64,000 nt of DNA from Prevotella sp. (GCA_016281055.1 JAEEHW010000076.1:17605-81604); one strand, 5' to 3'; shown: positions 26,612 to 35,920, numbered from the stretch's first letter. Notes: a model not told the origin generated them from the sequence alone. Numbers and translations are program-made.

Positions 26612-27304
26612 ATGGTACAAATAGAAGAAAGCTGGCGCCAAGCTCTCGAAACAGAATTTGAAAAGGACTACTTCCACAAACTCACTGACTTCGTACGCAA
26701 CGAATACCGCCAACACACATGCTTTCCTCCCGGCAAGGAGATATTCAATGCCTTTAACCTTTGCCCTATAGACAAAGTGAAGGTAGTGATACTTGGCCAG
26801 GACCCTTACCATGGTCCGGGCCAGGCAGAAGGTTTATGTTTCTCGGTAAAATCGGGCATTCCGCTTCCTCCTTCTCTTATAAACATCTTTAAGGAAATAA
26901 AGGATGACGTAGGAAGGATTCCGAAAGTCATAACCGATGGAATGGGCAAGAAGCTATATGATGGATCACTGAGACGATGGGCAGAGCAGGGTGTTTTTCT
27001 TCTCAATGCCACACTTACAGTGCGCGAGCATCTGGCTGGCTCGCACCAGAAGCAAGGTTGGGAAACTTTCACCGATACAGTCATACAAAAAGTATCAGAA
27101 AACCGCGAACACTGCGTATTTATCCTATGGGGAGGATATGCACGAAGCAAAGCAAAACTGATAGACAAATCGAAACATCTCATCTTGGAGAGCGTACACC
27201 CCTCACCATTGTCGGCCAATCGAGGTGGATGGTTTGGCAACCATCATTTCTCACGATGCAATGAATGGCTGATTTCAAAAGGTATAACCCCGGTGGAATG
27301 GTAA
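26612..27304 (+). CDS. ung: Uracil-DNA glycosylase, family 1
   Basis: Base-excision enzyme removing uracil from DNA. The catalytic motif GQDPYHGPGQAEGL, the uracil-binding Asn in FLLNATLTV and the HPSPLSANRGGWFG loop are intact. The protein has 230 residues from the ATG at 26612. The frame continues upstream to a TTG in the promoter, which is not a plausible start. Confidence 0.97.
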   Translation: MVQIEESWRQALETEFEKDYFHKLTDFVRNEYRQHTCFPPGKEIFNAFNLCPIDKVKVVILGQDPYHGPGQAEGLCFSVKSGIPLPPSLINIFKEIKDDVGRIPKVITDGMGKKLYDGSLRRWAEQGVFLLNATLTVREHLAGSHQKQGWETFTDTVIQKVSENREHCVFILWGGYARSKAKLIDKSKHLILESVHPSPLSANRGGWFGNHHFSRCNEWLISKGITPVEW

Positions 27305-27352
27305 AAAATAATTTGGGTAATCTGCATAACACAGATTACCCAAATTTTGTTT
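27302..27352. terminator. Bidirectional terminator between ung and the PL4 lyase
   Basis: A 15-bp perfect stem (27310-27324 with 27332-27346) with a 7-nt loop is flanked by ttttgttta on the plus strand and by a T run (complement of gtaaaaaata) on the minus strand. It serves the two convergent genes. Confidence 0.85.
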
Positions 27353-27380
27353 ATGTCCCTAAAAAGATTATTTCAATGGT

Positions 27381-29258
27381 TTACTTTATTTGTGTGCCTA
27401 CAGCATTGAACGTGCCTGTCGGAGTCTTTATAAGTATCTTTCCGTCAACAAACACCTTACTAACCTTTTTCTCGTTTTTAACGGTTTCATCAGCAACAAC
27501 ACCATTGATTGCAGTCACTACATCGCCCGCTTCCAATTTAAGGCAGTCATACATAAAACCGCCATTTGAACCATTGCCAGTCGTCTTCAGTGTAATGGTA
27601 TTTGTACCTTTTTTCAGTGAAGAAGCAGGGAATTTACATGTAAGCAAATGATGGAGTCCGCTGTTCACCGCACTGCGATATATACCTGCATCGTTAATAC
27701 CAGGTTTCCATGTGGCACGCGTGGTACCATTCACACCCACCGTTACTGTTGAACCTGTACCCGTGCATCCTGCAAGGGAGGCAGTAAGGACAGCATCGCC
27801 CGTATATGTCTCGTCAAGGTTGAATTTTATAGTCCATGTACCATCTTTCTGGCACTGCGCATAATACCAGTCTTCTTTCGGATTGCTTTGTCCAATGGTA
27901 TATGTCAGATTCTGCGGTACAAGATTCCATAATCCATATTGTCGCACATTATCTGACAGACAGAACTCGTCAGAGCGTCGATTATTCTTACCTATCATCC
28001 ATAGCAAGTTCTCATATTTTGTTGGTGTCCACTCGATGGTTCCGAGGGAATTGTCACCTTCTGCCACAGTAATATTCTTCACCTGAAGCATGTCTGTGAC
28101 ATCACCTGCTTGAGCGTATGCATAGAGAGTATAGTTACCCGGACGCACCTTATTTATAGTGAAATCACCGTTTGCTTTAGTAGTTGTCCAGAATTGATAG
28201 CCATGTACCTGACGCATTGGTTCCACATCCTCCTCCTGTGCCAATATAATACGCACGCTGTCATTGCGCTGACCTGTCAACACACTGAGATGTCCACTGA
28301 CGGTACCACGCGTTTTGGGATATAGTTCATTGTCAAACCACTGGTACGGCCATGTCGTACGCTCCGTAGTACTACGTAAACGTGCATTATTTAATGGATT
28401 CTGCGCATAGTTCGCATATATAAGGATAGGACCGTATAGTTTCTTCTCACCTTCTGCCAATACCATGGCATTACCTCCGAAATGCTCGCCCTGAAGCATC
28501 TGTATAGTGATAGGCGACTTGCTTGTGGCATGAACCATCAGTTCCTGTCGGTCGCAACCACCGTTAAGCCATTCGTATGACACGGGTATATTCCATACCC
28601 CATACAACGAATTGTTGTAAAGACCATGCAGAGTGTCACGCTCCACATAGTTTGCCCAGTTGTACTTGGTATATACGGAGCCGTCAGTGAGGTAGTAAGT
28701 GGCATCCTGTATTGTGTTTTCGGATTTTTCTGCTTCTGCCATTTCGGAATTATTCGGTATCGTGCCATTCATCCGATAATCCACATATCCGTTGAGCATA
28801 TCGCTGATAAGACGTGTGCATACACGGGCCTCCTTGATGGGTTCGTCAGCAGATGTAGCCGTACCCGTAGCAATGATGTATGTATATATTCCCGTTACAT
28901 TCTTACGCATGATGAAGCCTTGCTGGAAGATGGTGTTGCCACTGGTGGCACTATAAAGCACCTCACACATATCAGCCGTCTCTTTTATTATCTCCACCTT
29001 CGTGGGCGAAAGTCCCTTGTTGCCATTTGCGGTGGTATAATCGAAGTACACACCATTGGATGCCATAAGTTCCTTTGTCTTGTTGAACTTCATACTGCTT
29101 ATACGTCCGTTACTGTCAATCTTGACGAGCAACTTTCCGTTGTCAAGCGTTGTCGTCATACCACTCACCGTCACACTTACATCCGTGAATTGTGCGGCAG
29201 CGGCAATGCGTATCACGCACGCTGAAACGAGAGCAAAAGATAATAATAGTTTTTTCAT
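27381..29258 (-). CDS. Rhamnogalacturonan lyase, PL4 family
   Basis: Exported 625-residue protein with a signal peptide (about residues 1-22). The N-terminal half is a beta-sandwich catalytic domain. A fibronectin-III-like middle domain follows from GTVSGHLSVL (about 325) and contains the family block GYQFWTTTKANGDFTINKVRPGNYTLYAYA. A carbohydrate-binding-like C-terminal domain follows (about 425-575). This three-domain order is that of PL4 enzymes, which cut the rhamnogalacturonan-I backbone. The last 25 residues (KVFVDGKILIKTPTGTF...) resemble C-terminal tails on secreted Prevotella proteins. With the PL11 lyase it indicates use of pectin. Confidence 0.85.
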   Translation of the reverse strand: MKKLLLSFALVSACVIRIAAAAQFTDVSVTVSGMTTTLDNGKLLVKIDSNGRISSMKFNKTKELMASNGVYFDYTTANGNKGLSPTKVEIIKETADMCEVLYSATSGNTIFQQGFIMRKNVTGIYTYIIATGTATSADEPIKEARVCTRLISDMLNGYVDYRMNGTIPNNSEMAEAEKSENTIQDATYYLTDGSVYTKYNWANYVERDTLHGLYNNSLYGVWNIPVSYEWLNGGCDRQELMVHATSKSPITIQMLQGEHFGGNAMVLAEGEKKLYGPILIYANYAQNPLNNARLRSTTERTTWPYQWFDNELYPKTRGTVSGHLSVLTGQRNDSVRIILAQEEDVEPMRQVHGYQFWTTTKANGDFTINKVRPGNYTLYAYAQAGDVTDMLQVKNITVAEGDNSLGTIEWTPTKYENLLWMIGKNNRRSDEFCLSDNVRQYGLWNLVPQNLTYTIGQSNPKEDWYYAQCQKDGTWTIKFNLDETYTGDAVLTASLAGCTGTGSTVTVGVNGTTRATWKPGINDAGIYRSAVNSGLHHLLTCKFPASSLKKGTNTITLKTTGNGSNGGFMYDCLKLEAGDVVTAINGVVADETVKNEKKVSKVFVDGKILIKTPTGTFNAVGTQIK

Positions 29259-29293
29259 AGTCTTTCTTTGCTATTTATCATGTAGGTTTAAGG

Positions 29294-29333
29294 AACAAAT
29301 GCCCCACAGACATAAAAGCCTGCGGGGCATTTT
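29294..29333 (-). terminator. Terminator after the dockerin-bearing protein gene
   Basis: On the minus strand AAATGCCCC...GGGGCATTT forms a stem of about 12 bp followed by TTTGTTCC, 25 nt after the stop codon. Confidence 0.75.
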
Positions 29334-29357
29334 CACTTTATAAATTATTAATCTATC

Positions 29358-31226
29358 TTACTCCTTTTCTCCTTCGCCAGCAACTCCGAGGAAGATGTTA
29401 ACGATAGCATTGGCATCAGCCATAGTGATATCACCGTCAGTAATTACGTCAGCAGCCTCAACGTTGAAATTATTTTCAATCATCTGAGCCTTTTCTGTAT
29501 CACTTGCAAGGAAGTAGTTCACCACTGCATTAGCGTCAGCCATGGTAATTTCATTGTCACCGTTCACATCACCAAGCACATAGTCAGGCTCTGGCAATTC
29601 GTCAGTAGCATAGATTACGAAACAATCGAAACCATTAGTGTCTGCACCACCTTTAGCCCACACTATATCTGTTTCTTCCTTGAGCTCAAAGATGTTCTCT
29701 GCCTCTGTCCAGTTATCAGCTGTTGCCGAGAAAAACAATGTGTCATTTTCAGTCGTACCAACAGCAATTTTTTGATAACGACCACTTGTTTTACCAGTGT
29801 TATCGAAAATGATAGCCGTCATTTTATATGTTCCAGCCGGGAGCGTAATTAACTTAGTATCAGCTGTTGTATAAGCAGCTTTACAATTTGAAGATCGAAT
29901 TGCAGCATTTGCTTGAGTACATAATTTTACTGGGCAGTCCATATCTTCTTCATCATAAAAATCTTCTGCTTCTGCAAGGAATACTACACCTGTGATGTCT
30001 GCCTTTGTATAATTGATATGGAATATTGTGTCACTTACAAGATCCAACGTCTCAACGAAAGGTGTACCCTTTGCACCATGAGTGTAAAGGTTGCCATCCT
30101 CATCAGTAAGCCAGTAAGAGTAATTTACCTTTACGGTAGTGCCAGTAATTCCGTCAGTCTCAGAAACCAGTTCCTTAAGTACTTTCACATTGTCACCATC
30201 CTTATATACCGCCTGTGCACTATATTTACATGGTACTTTTGCTACACCTTCTGTTATAGTTATTGAATACAAACGAGCATTACTTAACTTAAAGGTGATA
30301 TCACCGTCCTCTTGTACCTCAAACTTGTAAGCAGTTTTCGTACCATTAAGTGTAATACTGTCAGCTACACCATCAGGATTTGTAGCTTGCTCTGACACGA
30401 AACCATCAACAGCAACGGCTGTACCATACTGCGACATGATGCTTGCGAATTTATTTTTGCTAGGTTTGTTTGCTGACGCATGGACTGCTGTAAATGCCAC
30501 CACATCGCCTACCTTACAATCTGGAACAGTAACATACAGATGGTTTGTATTGAATACGAGATTTTCCTTGTATGTCGTTGTAACAGTGTCACCTACATAA
30601 ATCTTATCAGCATTTGCTGTAAATGTCAAGCCTTCCGTCATTGGGAGTACGGTATTTGCATCGAGCATCATCTCATCATAATTCGTTTTTACGTGATAAT
30701 AATGACGAGTATCTTTAGTTACAACACTCCAATACTGACCTGATCCTTTATCTTCATTTTTATCATCAGCATGTATCTTCTTGACGCTCTCTCCATCTAT
30801 TGTGAAGGTCCAAGACAACTTACGCTCTCCACCACGAGTCTTGAAGTTTATTACAAAAGTGGTGTCACCTATTGCTTCTACTCCATCCACTTTAACAGAT
30901 GTGATTTTCAAAGTATATGAAGTATTCTCCACTACCTCAAAGTCTGCAAGAGGGAATGCAACTGGATCAAGAACATTGGCCTCAATACCATCAAACGCAT
31001 TGTCTTCTGTTGCTTCTTCTCCTTCTGCGAAAAGATTTCCTGCAAGACTGATTGTGGCAGTACCATCAACACCATTGATGTTGGGGAATTGAATAGTGAT
31101 AGTCTTTGCAGGATTGACTTTAGCACCATCCCTGATGCTCCATTTGACATCACCAAGTACCACCTGTGCAGTAGCGGCGAGAGATGCAAATGCTGTGAGC
31201 ATCACTAAAAGTAATGTTTTTTTCAT
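29358..31226 (-). CDS. Exported protein with C-terminal dockerin-like domain
   Basis: The 622-residue product starts at the ATG at 31226 (MKKTLLLVMLTAFASLAATAQ, a signal peptide). The frame extends to a GTG at 31286, which lies at the expected transcription start. The middle contains beta-rich segments. A CBM-like region (about 440-545) includes AEAEDFYDEED and LPAGTYKMTAIIFD. Residues 550-612 form a dockerin type I-like pair of calcium loops, DVNGDNEITMADANAVV and ITDGDITMADANAIV. No catalytic domain is recognised, so the substrate is unknown. It lies upstream of the PL4 lyase on the same strand but is separated from it by a terminator. Confidence 0.8.
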   Translation of the reverse strand: MKKTLLLVMLTAFASLAATAQVVLGDVKWSIRDGAKVNPAKTITIQFPNINGVDGTATISLAGNLFAEGEEATEDNAFDGIEANVLDPVAFPLADFEVVENTSYTLKITSVKVDGVEAIGDTTFVINFKTRGGERKLSWTFTIDGESVKKIHADDKNEDKGSGQYWSVVTKDTRHYYHVKTNYDEMMLDANTVLPMTEGLTFTANADKIYVGDTVTTTYKENLVFNTNHLYVTVPDCKVGDVVAFTAVHASANKPSKNKFASIMSQYGTAVAVDGFVSEQATNPDGVADSITLNGTKTAYKFEVQEDGDITFKLSNARLYSITITEGVAKVPCKYSAQAVYKDGDNVKVLKELVSETDGITGTTVKVNYSYWLTDEDGNLYTHGAKGTPFVETLDLVSDTIFHINYTKADITGVVFLAEAEDFYDEEDMDCPVKLCTQANAAIRSSNCKAAYTTADTKLITLPAGTYKMTAIIFDNTGKTSGRYQKIAVGTTENDTLFFSATADNWTEAENIFELKEETDIVWAKGGADTNGFDCFVIYATDELPEPDYVLGDVNGDNEITMADANAVVNYFLASDTEKAQMIENNFNVEAADVITDGDITMADANAIVNIFLGVAGEGEKE

Positions 31227-31296
31227 AAGCATTGAATTTTGTATTGTTTTGTTTATAGTTTGATTATTTTTCTGAACAATATTCACATTCTAATTG

Positions 31297-31304
31297 CAAA
31301 GTTA
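31297..31304 (-). promoter_or_regulatory. -7 promoter element of the dockerin-bearing protein gene
   Basis: TAACTTTG on the minus strand matches the Bacteroidetes -7 consensus, about 70 nt before the ATG at 31226. Confidence 0.6.
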
Positions 31305-31394
31305 CGAATAAATTCTGATTTTACAATATTTTCCCATTATAAATAAGGTGATTGACTCAATTTTACACCTTAATATGTATTTTTTCTTACATCC

Positions 31395-32072
31395 TTACTG
31401 CATCTTCTGCATCTCAGCAGCAGCTATCTCCAGCTGATCATACCACTCTTTTCCGAACCTGCGTATCAGGGGTTCACGGAGAAACTGATATACCTTTATT
31501 CCTTCACGACGACCTTTTTCCACCGCATCGCGACATATTTCCCACCGATGATAATTTATGGCGGTAATATTGTTGCTCAGCGTTTTCACACGGATAGGGT
31601 ACAAAGCGCATGACATTGGCTTGCACCATCCTGTCTTCCCTTGTCGGAATAAGCGCTCGTAAGCACAGAGACAGCAATTTTTAACGGTTTTATCGGAAGA
31701 ATCAGAATCTTCAGAGTATTCGGAGTATTCTGAATTATCTGAGTTCTCGGATTTATCGGAATTATCGCCGATTTTTATATCATCATAGCAGGTGAATACG
31801 CAGTCTTTTCCATTGACTATTGAGGTGACGAGTTCTCCTTCGGGGTCATTATATGCCACCCCCTGCTGATCTATCACCGACTGCGCCGATGCTGACAGAT
31901 GCGGCCATACCTTATCGAGATTATCTTCAATTTCTGCGATTTCATCGAGTGTAACAGGTGCTCCTGCATCGCCTTCTATACAGCAACGCCCCTTGCACTT
32001 GGCAAGGTCGCACGCGAAATACTCGGTAAGTATATCGGAAGAAACAAGAATATTGTCAATATCAAGTATCAT
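31395..32072 (-). CDS. DUF3109-type Cys-rich protein with in-frame repeat insert
   Basis: A 225-residue soluble protein with conserved cysteines (CDLAKCKGRCC near the N-terminus, CVFTCYDD, NCCLCAYERL, and C in MSCALYPIRV). They suggest a metal or iron-sulfur site, as in the YkgJ-like/DUF3109 families. The function is unknown. Residues about 100-130, between CVFTCYDD and CCLCAYERL, are a Ser/Asp/Asn/Glu string (NSDKSENSDNSEYSEYSED). It is encoded by family D repeat DNA and splits the cysteine motif. The ATG overlaps the TGA of the AraC gene by 4 nt, so the two are translationally coupled. Confidence 0.85.
   Translation of the reverse strand: MILDIDNILVSSDILTEYFACDLAKCKGRCCIEGDAGAPVTLDEIAEIEDNLDKVWPHLSASAQSVIDQQGVAYNDPEGELVTSIVNGKDCVFTCYDDIKIGDNSDKSENSDNSEYSEYSEDSDSSDKTVKNCCLCAYERLFRQGKTGWCKPMSCALYPIRVKTLSNNITAINYHRWEICRDAVEKGRREGIKVYQFLREPLIRRFGKEWYDQLEIAAAEMQKMQ
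31690..31775. repeat. Family D repeat inside the DUF3109 CDS
   Basis: About 85 nt of ttcagagtattcggagtatt-type words kept in frame. Bases 31721-31747 match the intergenic 15807-15833 at 25 of 27 positions. Confidence 0.8.
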
Positions 32073-32974
32073 TTCTCTGGTTCCATGCCGTTGCGATAGT
32101 CGGACGGACTTACTCCGACGTTTTCCTTGAAATATTTTCCGAAGAAAGACTGTGATGTAAAGCCCATCCTGGCTGCTATCTCACCCATGCGCATATCGGT
32201 GTGGCGCAACAGGTTGCGCATTTCTGCGGTCACGAACTTGTCTATCCACTCATTCGGTGAGCGTCTGCTTGTGGCACTTATCACCTCACTGAGATACTTC
32301 GGCGTTATGTTCATCTCGCTGGCATACCACTGCACCTGACGGTGTTCACGATAGTGAGCACGCACTCGCTGTATGAACTCCACGAAGATTTGCTCCGAGC
32401 GTGTCTGCCGCTCATCCTTCTGCGATGCATGTATGGTACGGTCGATGGCTCCAGACAGATCATATATCATGGTCAGCAGCATGAGTCTTACCACCTGCAT
32501 GCGTCGCGGGTGCACCTCCATGTTGATGCGCCTTCCTATGCTCTGGAAATACTGCAGCATCTCATGCGTTTCATCGTGCGTCAGTTCAAAGACCGGATAG
32601 TTATGCGTCAGCAAGAAAAGATCGCTCATGTTATGCACGTCACACAGTATGTCCTGCAGGAACTTGTATGACACAAAAACGCCCATTCCATCGAAGTCAT
32701 CGCTGAACAACAGATTGTCTATCACCGACTCATCGGTTATTATCATCACATTGTCAGCCGTGGCGGCACGCTTCCGGTCGTTCACCGTGAGCGTCACCAC
32801 TCCTGATGTGCATACACCTATGAAGAGACACAACGACATTCTCTTTGCTTCGATAATCTTCTGCAATGAATGTAACGTCGGCATCAGCACTATGTCGTTA
32901 CCTATGTTTGGCAAACCATATTTCTGTGCTATTCCTTCAATTGTTATGGTCTCTATGTCTCGCTTCGCTCGCAA
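32069..32974 (-). CDS. AraC family transcriptional regulator
   Basis: 301-residue regulator with an N-terminal cupin-like sensing region and a C-terminal double helix-turn-helix (about residues 205-298). The latter includes YASEMNITPKYLSEVI and the AraC signature IAARMGFTSQSFFGKYFKEN followed by GVSPSDYR. The start is uncertain. The frame opens at a TTG (32974) in a tttTG context that resembles a degenerate -7 element, and the first ATG comes 30 codons later. It lies 56 nt downstream of gyrB and is coupled to the DUF3109 gene. The effector is unknown. Confidence 0.87.
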   Translation of the reverse strand: MRAKRDIETITIEGIAQKYGLPNIGNDIVLMPTLHSLQKIIEAKRMSLCLFIGVCTSGVVTLTVNDRKRAATADNVMIITDESVIDNLLFSDDFDGMGVFVSYKFLQDILCDVHNMSDLFLLTHNYPVFELTHDETHEMLQYFQSIGRRINMEVHPRRMQVVRLMLLTMIYDLSGAIDRTIHASQKDERQTRSEQIFVEFIQRVRAHYREHRQVQWYASEMNITPKYLSEVISATSRRSPNEWIDKFVTAEMRNLLRHTDMRMGEIAARMGFTSQSFFGKYFKENVGVSPSDYRNGMEPEK

Positions 32975-33030
32975 AATTTCAGTATTGGTTTTAAGTTATA
33001 GTTATGTGTATGCACTGGGCATTTTTAGCT

Positions 33031-35004
33031 TTATGCATCAATGTTGGCGTATGTAGCATTCTCCTCGATGAACTGGCGGCGTGGCTCCACGTCGTCGCCC
33101 ATGAGCATTGAGAATATCTCGTCTGCATCGGCAGCGTTCTGTATCGTCACCTGCTTCAGCAGTCGGGTCTCCGGATTCATGGTGGTGTCCCAAAGCTGTT
33201 CCGGGTTCATCTCACCGAGACCTTTGTATCGCTGCGTGTGCAGTTTGGTGTCGTCGGCATCGCCGTTGCAGTATGTGTCGATGAACTTCATACGATCTTC
33301 CTCCGTGTAGCAGTACTCCTTGTGATTCTTGTATGAACACTGGTAGAGTGGCGGAGTAGCGATGTAGAGGTGTCCCTCCTGTATCACCTTCGGCATGAAG
33401 CGGAAGAAGAGTGTCATGATGAGCGTGTCGATGTGTGAACCATCGACGTCGGCATCGGTCATGATGATAATCTTGTCGTAGCGCAGCTTGTCGATGTTGG
33501 CTTCCTTGGAATCCTCACCGTCAACACCGAAACGCACGCCGATGGCCTGTAGTATGATGTTTACCGACTCTGCCTCGAACACCTTGTGCCACTGCACCTT
33601 CTCCACATTCAGAATCTTACCGCGGAGCGGCAGTATGGCCTGTGTGTTACGATCGCGGCCCTGCTTTGCTGAACCGCCTGCAGAGTCACCCTCGACAAGG
33701 AATATCTCTGTCTTCTTCGGATCGCGGCTTGAGCAGTCGGCAAGCTTGCCTGGTAGTCCGCCACCCGTCATCGGGTTCTTTCTCTGCACGCTCTCACGCG
33801 CCTTGCGTGCGGCAATACGTGCGGCAGCGGCAAGGATCACCTTCTCGCATATCTGGTGAGCCTCTTTCGGATGTTCCTCCAGATAGTTGCCCATTGCCTC
33901 GCCTACGGCCTTCTGCACGGCACCGTTCACCTCGCTGTTGCCCAGCTTGGTCTTTGTCTGACCCTCAAACTGAGGCTCTGCCACCTTCACAGAGATGATG
34001 GCTGTCAGTCCCTCACGGAAGTCGTCCTGTGCTATCTCCACCTTGGCTTTCTCTATCTGCTTGCGCAGCTGGTCGTCGTCGTCAGAGTATTTCTTCAGCG
34101 AGCGTGCCAGTGCTATGCGGAAGCCAGTGAGGTGCGTGCCGCCCTCAATGGTGTTGATGTTGTTTACGTATGAATGGATATTCTCCGAATAGTCGTTGTT
34201 ATAGAGCAGTGCTATCTCGATAGGCACACCGTCCTTCTCTGTCTTCAGGCAGATAGGATCGCCGATGATGCTGGTGCGGTGACGGTCAACGTAGCGCACG
34301 AACTCCTTCAGTCCTTCCTTGGCATGGAACACCTCCGGCTTTCTGAGGTTGCCCTCCTCGTCGGGACGCTTGTCGGTAAGCGTGATGGTGATGCCGGCGT
34401 TGAGGAACGCGAGCTCACGCATACGGCGTGCCACGATGTCGTACTTATATTCCGTCGTGGTGAATATCGAGCCGTCAGGCCAGAACTGCTGGCGCGTACC
34501 GCGCTTGTCGGTCTCGCCCACCACCTTTACCGGATACAGCGGCTTACCCTTCTCGTATTCCTGCTGGTATATCTTGCCGTCGCGGAACACCTGCGACATC
34601 ATGTGCGTAGAGAGCGCGTTCACACAACTCACGCCCACACCGTGCAGACCGCCTGACACCTTGTAAGAGCCCTTGTCGAACTTACCTCCGGCGTGCAGCA
34701 CTGTCATAACCACCTCAAGTGCCGACTTGTGCAGTTTCGGATGCTCGTCAACAGGGATACCACGTCCGTTGTCCTCCACCGTGATGGAGTTATCTTCGTT
34801 GATTACCACCTGAATGTCTGTGCAGTAGCCAGCCATTGCCTCATCGATAGAGTTGTCCACGGTCTCGTTTACGAGATGGTGCAAGCCCTTCTCTGATATG
34901 TCGCCGATATACATCGCCGGACGTTTACGCACGGCTTCAAGGCCTTCAAGCACTTGAATACTACTGCCGGTGTAATTCGCTTCTGTGTTCTGGTTTTCTT
35001 CCAT
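33031..35004 (-). CDS. gyrB: DNA gyrase subunit B
   Basis: ATPase subunit of gyrase (657 residues). GHKL motifs (VDNSIDEAMAGYC, DNGRGIPVDEHP, GLHGVGVSCVNALS), the Toprim block (EGDSAGGSAKQGRDRNTQAILPL... and DADVDGSHIDTL) and the C-terminal QRYKGLGEMNPEQLWDTTM are intact. It has no E. coli-type insertion in the Toprim region. It is transcribed from the -7 element at 35031-35038. Confidence 0.98.
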   Translation of the reverse strand: MEENQNTEANYTGSSIQVLEGLEAVRKRPAMYIGDISEKGLHHLVNETVDNSIDEAMAGYCTDIQVVINEDNSITVEDNGRGIPVDEHPKLHKSALEVVMTVLHAGGKFDKGSYKVSGGLHGVGVSCVNALSTHMMSQVFRDGKIYQQEYEKGKPLYPVKVVGETDKRGTRQQFWPDGSIFTTTEYKYDIVARRMRELAFLNAGITITLTDKRPDEEGNLRKPEVFHAKEGLKEFVRYVDRHRTSIIGDPICLKTEKDGVPIEIALLYNNDYSENIHSYVNNINTIEGGTHLTGFRIALARSLKKYSDDDDQLRKQIEKAKVEIAQDDFREGLTAIISVKVAEPQFEGQTKTKLGNSEVNGAVQKAVGEAMGNYLEEHPKEAHQICEKVILAAAARIAARKARESVQRKNPMTGGGLPGKLADCSSRDPKKTEIFLVEGDSAGGSAKQGRDRNTQAILPLRGKILNVEKVQWHKVFEAESVNIILQAIGVRFGVDGEDSKEANIDKLRYDKIIIMTDADVDGSHIDTLIMTLFFRFMPKVIQEGHLYIATPPLYQCSYKNHKEYCYTEEDRMKFIDTYCNGDADDTKLHTQRYKGLGEMNPEQLWDTTMNPETRLLKQVTIQNAADADEIFSMLMGDDVEPRRQFIEENATYANIDA

Positions 35005-35030
35005 TTATCTTTTGTTTACGGTTTTCCTTG

Positions 35031-35038
35031 CAAAGTTA
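35031..35038 (-). promoter_or_regulatory. -7 promoter element of gyrB
   Basis: TAACTTTG on the minus strand, 27 nt before the gyrB ATG, matches the Bacteroidetes consensus. Confidence 0.65.
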
Positions 35039-35185
35039 CTAAAAATTATTTGATTACGCAAGAAATAGAAAACGAAAAATATTTTTTTTACAAACATTAT
35101 CTTTTTTCATAATTGTCCTATTTCTCGCCTACTTATTTGTGAACAAATGACACATGATTTGAAAGCGCAAAAGAGATGTTAAAAT

Positions 35186-35287
35186 AATTCACAATTCATA
35201 ATGCACGATGCACAATCATGCTAAACGGAACGAATAATACGAGTTATACGCAACAATTGTGCATTATGCATTGTGCATTGTGCATTA
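35186..35287. repeat. Family F inverted repeat (gtgcattatgcattgtgcat words)
   Basis: A left arm at 35186-35216 (aattcataatgcacgatgca) and a right arm at 35256-35287 (attgtgcattatgcattgtg) are inverted copies around a 39-nt core. Arms built of short tandem words around a unique core also occur in families B and G. Confidence 0.75.
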
Positions 35288-35382
35288 AAACATAAGGTTT
35301 TACATGGTAAAAAATATGCAATTACAAGGTAAAAGCTATCGTATTACAATGTAAAAGGTATGCTTTTACAGTTGGAAGGGAC
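35288..35382 (+). repeat. Family E 22-bp tandem units (gyrB-rpsT gap)
   Basis: Three units close to ggtaaaagctatcgtattac, each starting gGTAAAA and ending TTACA, directly follow the family F element. The end sequences of the two 120-bp copies (18623-18742, 51410-51529) are missing here. Confidence 0.7.
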
Positions 35383-35554
35383 GACTAAAATTGGTAATTC
35401 TTAGCTATATTGCTGTGATACAGCAATATACTAAACTTGCGAAATACTGGCGCAGACGAGAGCGCAGAAGCGGTTGGTGATTTCTATCGCAAGGAAACGG
35501 CAGTTTATTTCACCGTGATACCGGTTTGCGAGTGAGACTTGTGGAGAAAAAGAA
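35383..35554. other. Gene-free stretch of the gyrB-rpsT intergenic region with a hairpin
   Basis: No reading frame or known RNA is recognised here. A perfect 10-bp stem with 5-nt loop stands at 35406-35430 (tatattgctg/cagcaatata), without a T run. The rest of the 660-nt gyrB-rpsT gap consists of the gyrB promoter, families F and E, and the rpsT terminator. Confidence 0.5.
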
Positions 35555-35589
35555 AAAAGGTTGCTACCCCTCACGGGCTGCAACCTTTT
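35546..35589 (-). terminator. Terminator of the tRNA-Glu/rpsT transcript
   Basis: On the minus strand AAAAGGTTGC...GCAACCTTTT forms a 10-bp stem, followed by a T-rich run (complement of gaaaaagaaaaaa). Confidence 0.8.
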
Positions 35590-35665
35590 CAAAAAAATTA
35601 TTATGGAAACAATCTTGTGTTCTTTCCTATTTAAATATATCTATAAAGTCATTTTTATGCATTAC

Positions 35666-35920
35666 TTATCCAAGCTTCTGAATGTGCTTGGTAAGGCTTG
35701 ACTTGATGTTGGCAGCTTTGTTCTTGTGAATGATGTTCTGCTTTGCAAGTTTGTCAAGCATCTTCTGTACTTTTGGATAGAGCTCTACAGCCTCTTCCTT
35801 GTTTGTCATTGCGCGGAGTTTGCGCACTGCATTACGCATAGTCTTTGCGTAGTACTTGTTGTGAAGTGTACGTGTCTTAGTCTGACGAATGCGCTTCACT
35901 GATGATTTGTGATTTGCCAT
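35666..35920 (-). CDS. rpsT: 30S ribosomal protein S20
   Basis: Basic 84-residue protein ([21 protein letters not shown]) binding 16S rRNA in the small subunit, at the standard family length. It lies downstream of tRNA-Glu on the same strand, behind a leader of about 200 nt without an apparent promoter of its own, so the two are probably made as one transcript. Confidence 0.97.
   Translation of the reverse strand: MANHKSSVKRIRQTKTRTLHNKYYAKTMRNAVRKLRAMTNKEEAVELYPKVQKMLDKLAKQNIIHKNKAANIKSSLTKHIQKLG

Noticed and set aside
28626-29225. 199-codon plus-strand frame opposite the PL4 lyase
   Set aside because: It is a shadow of the PL4 coding sequence, with no independent evidence.
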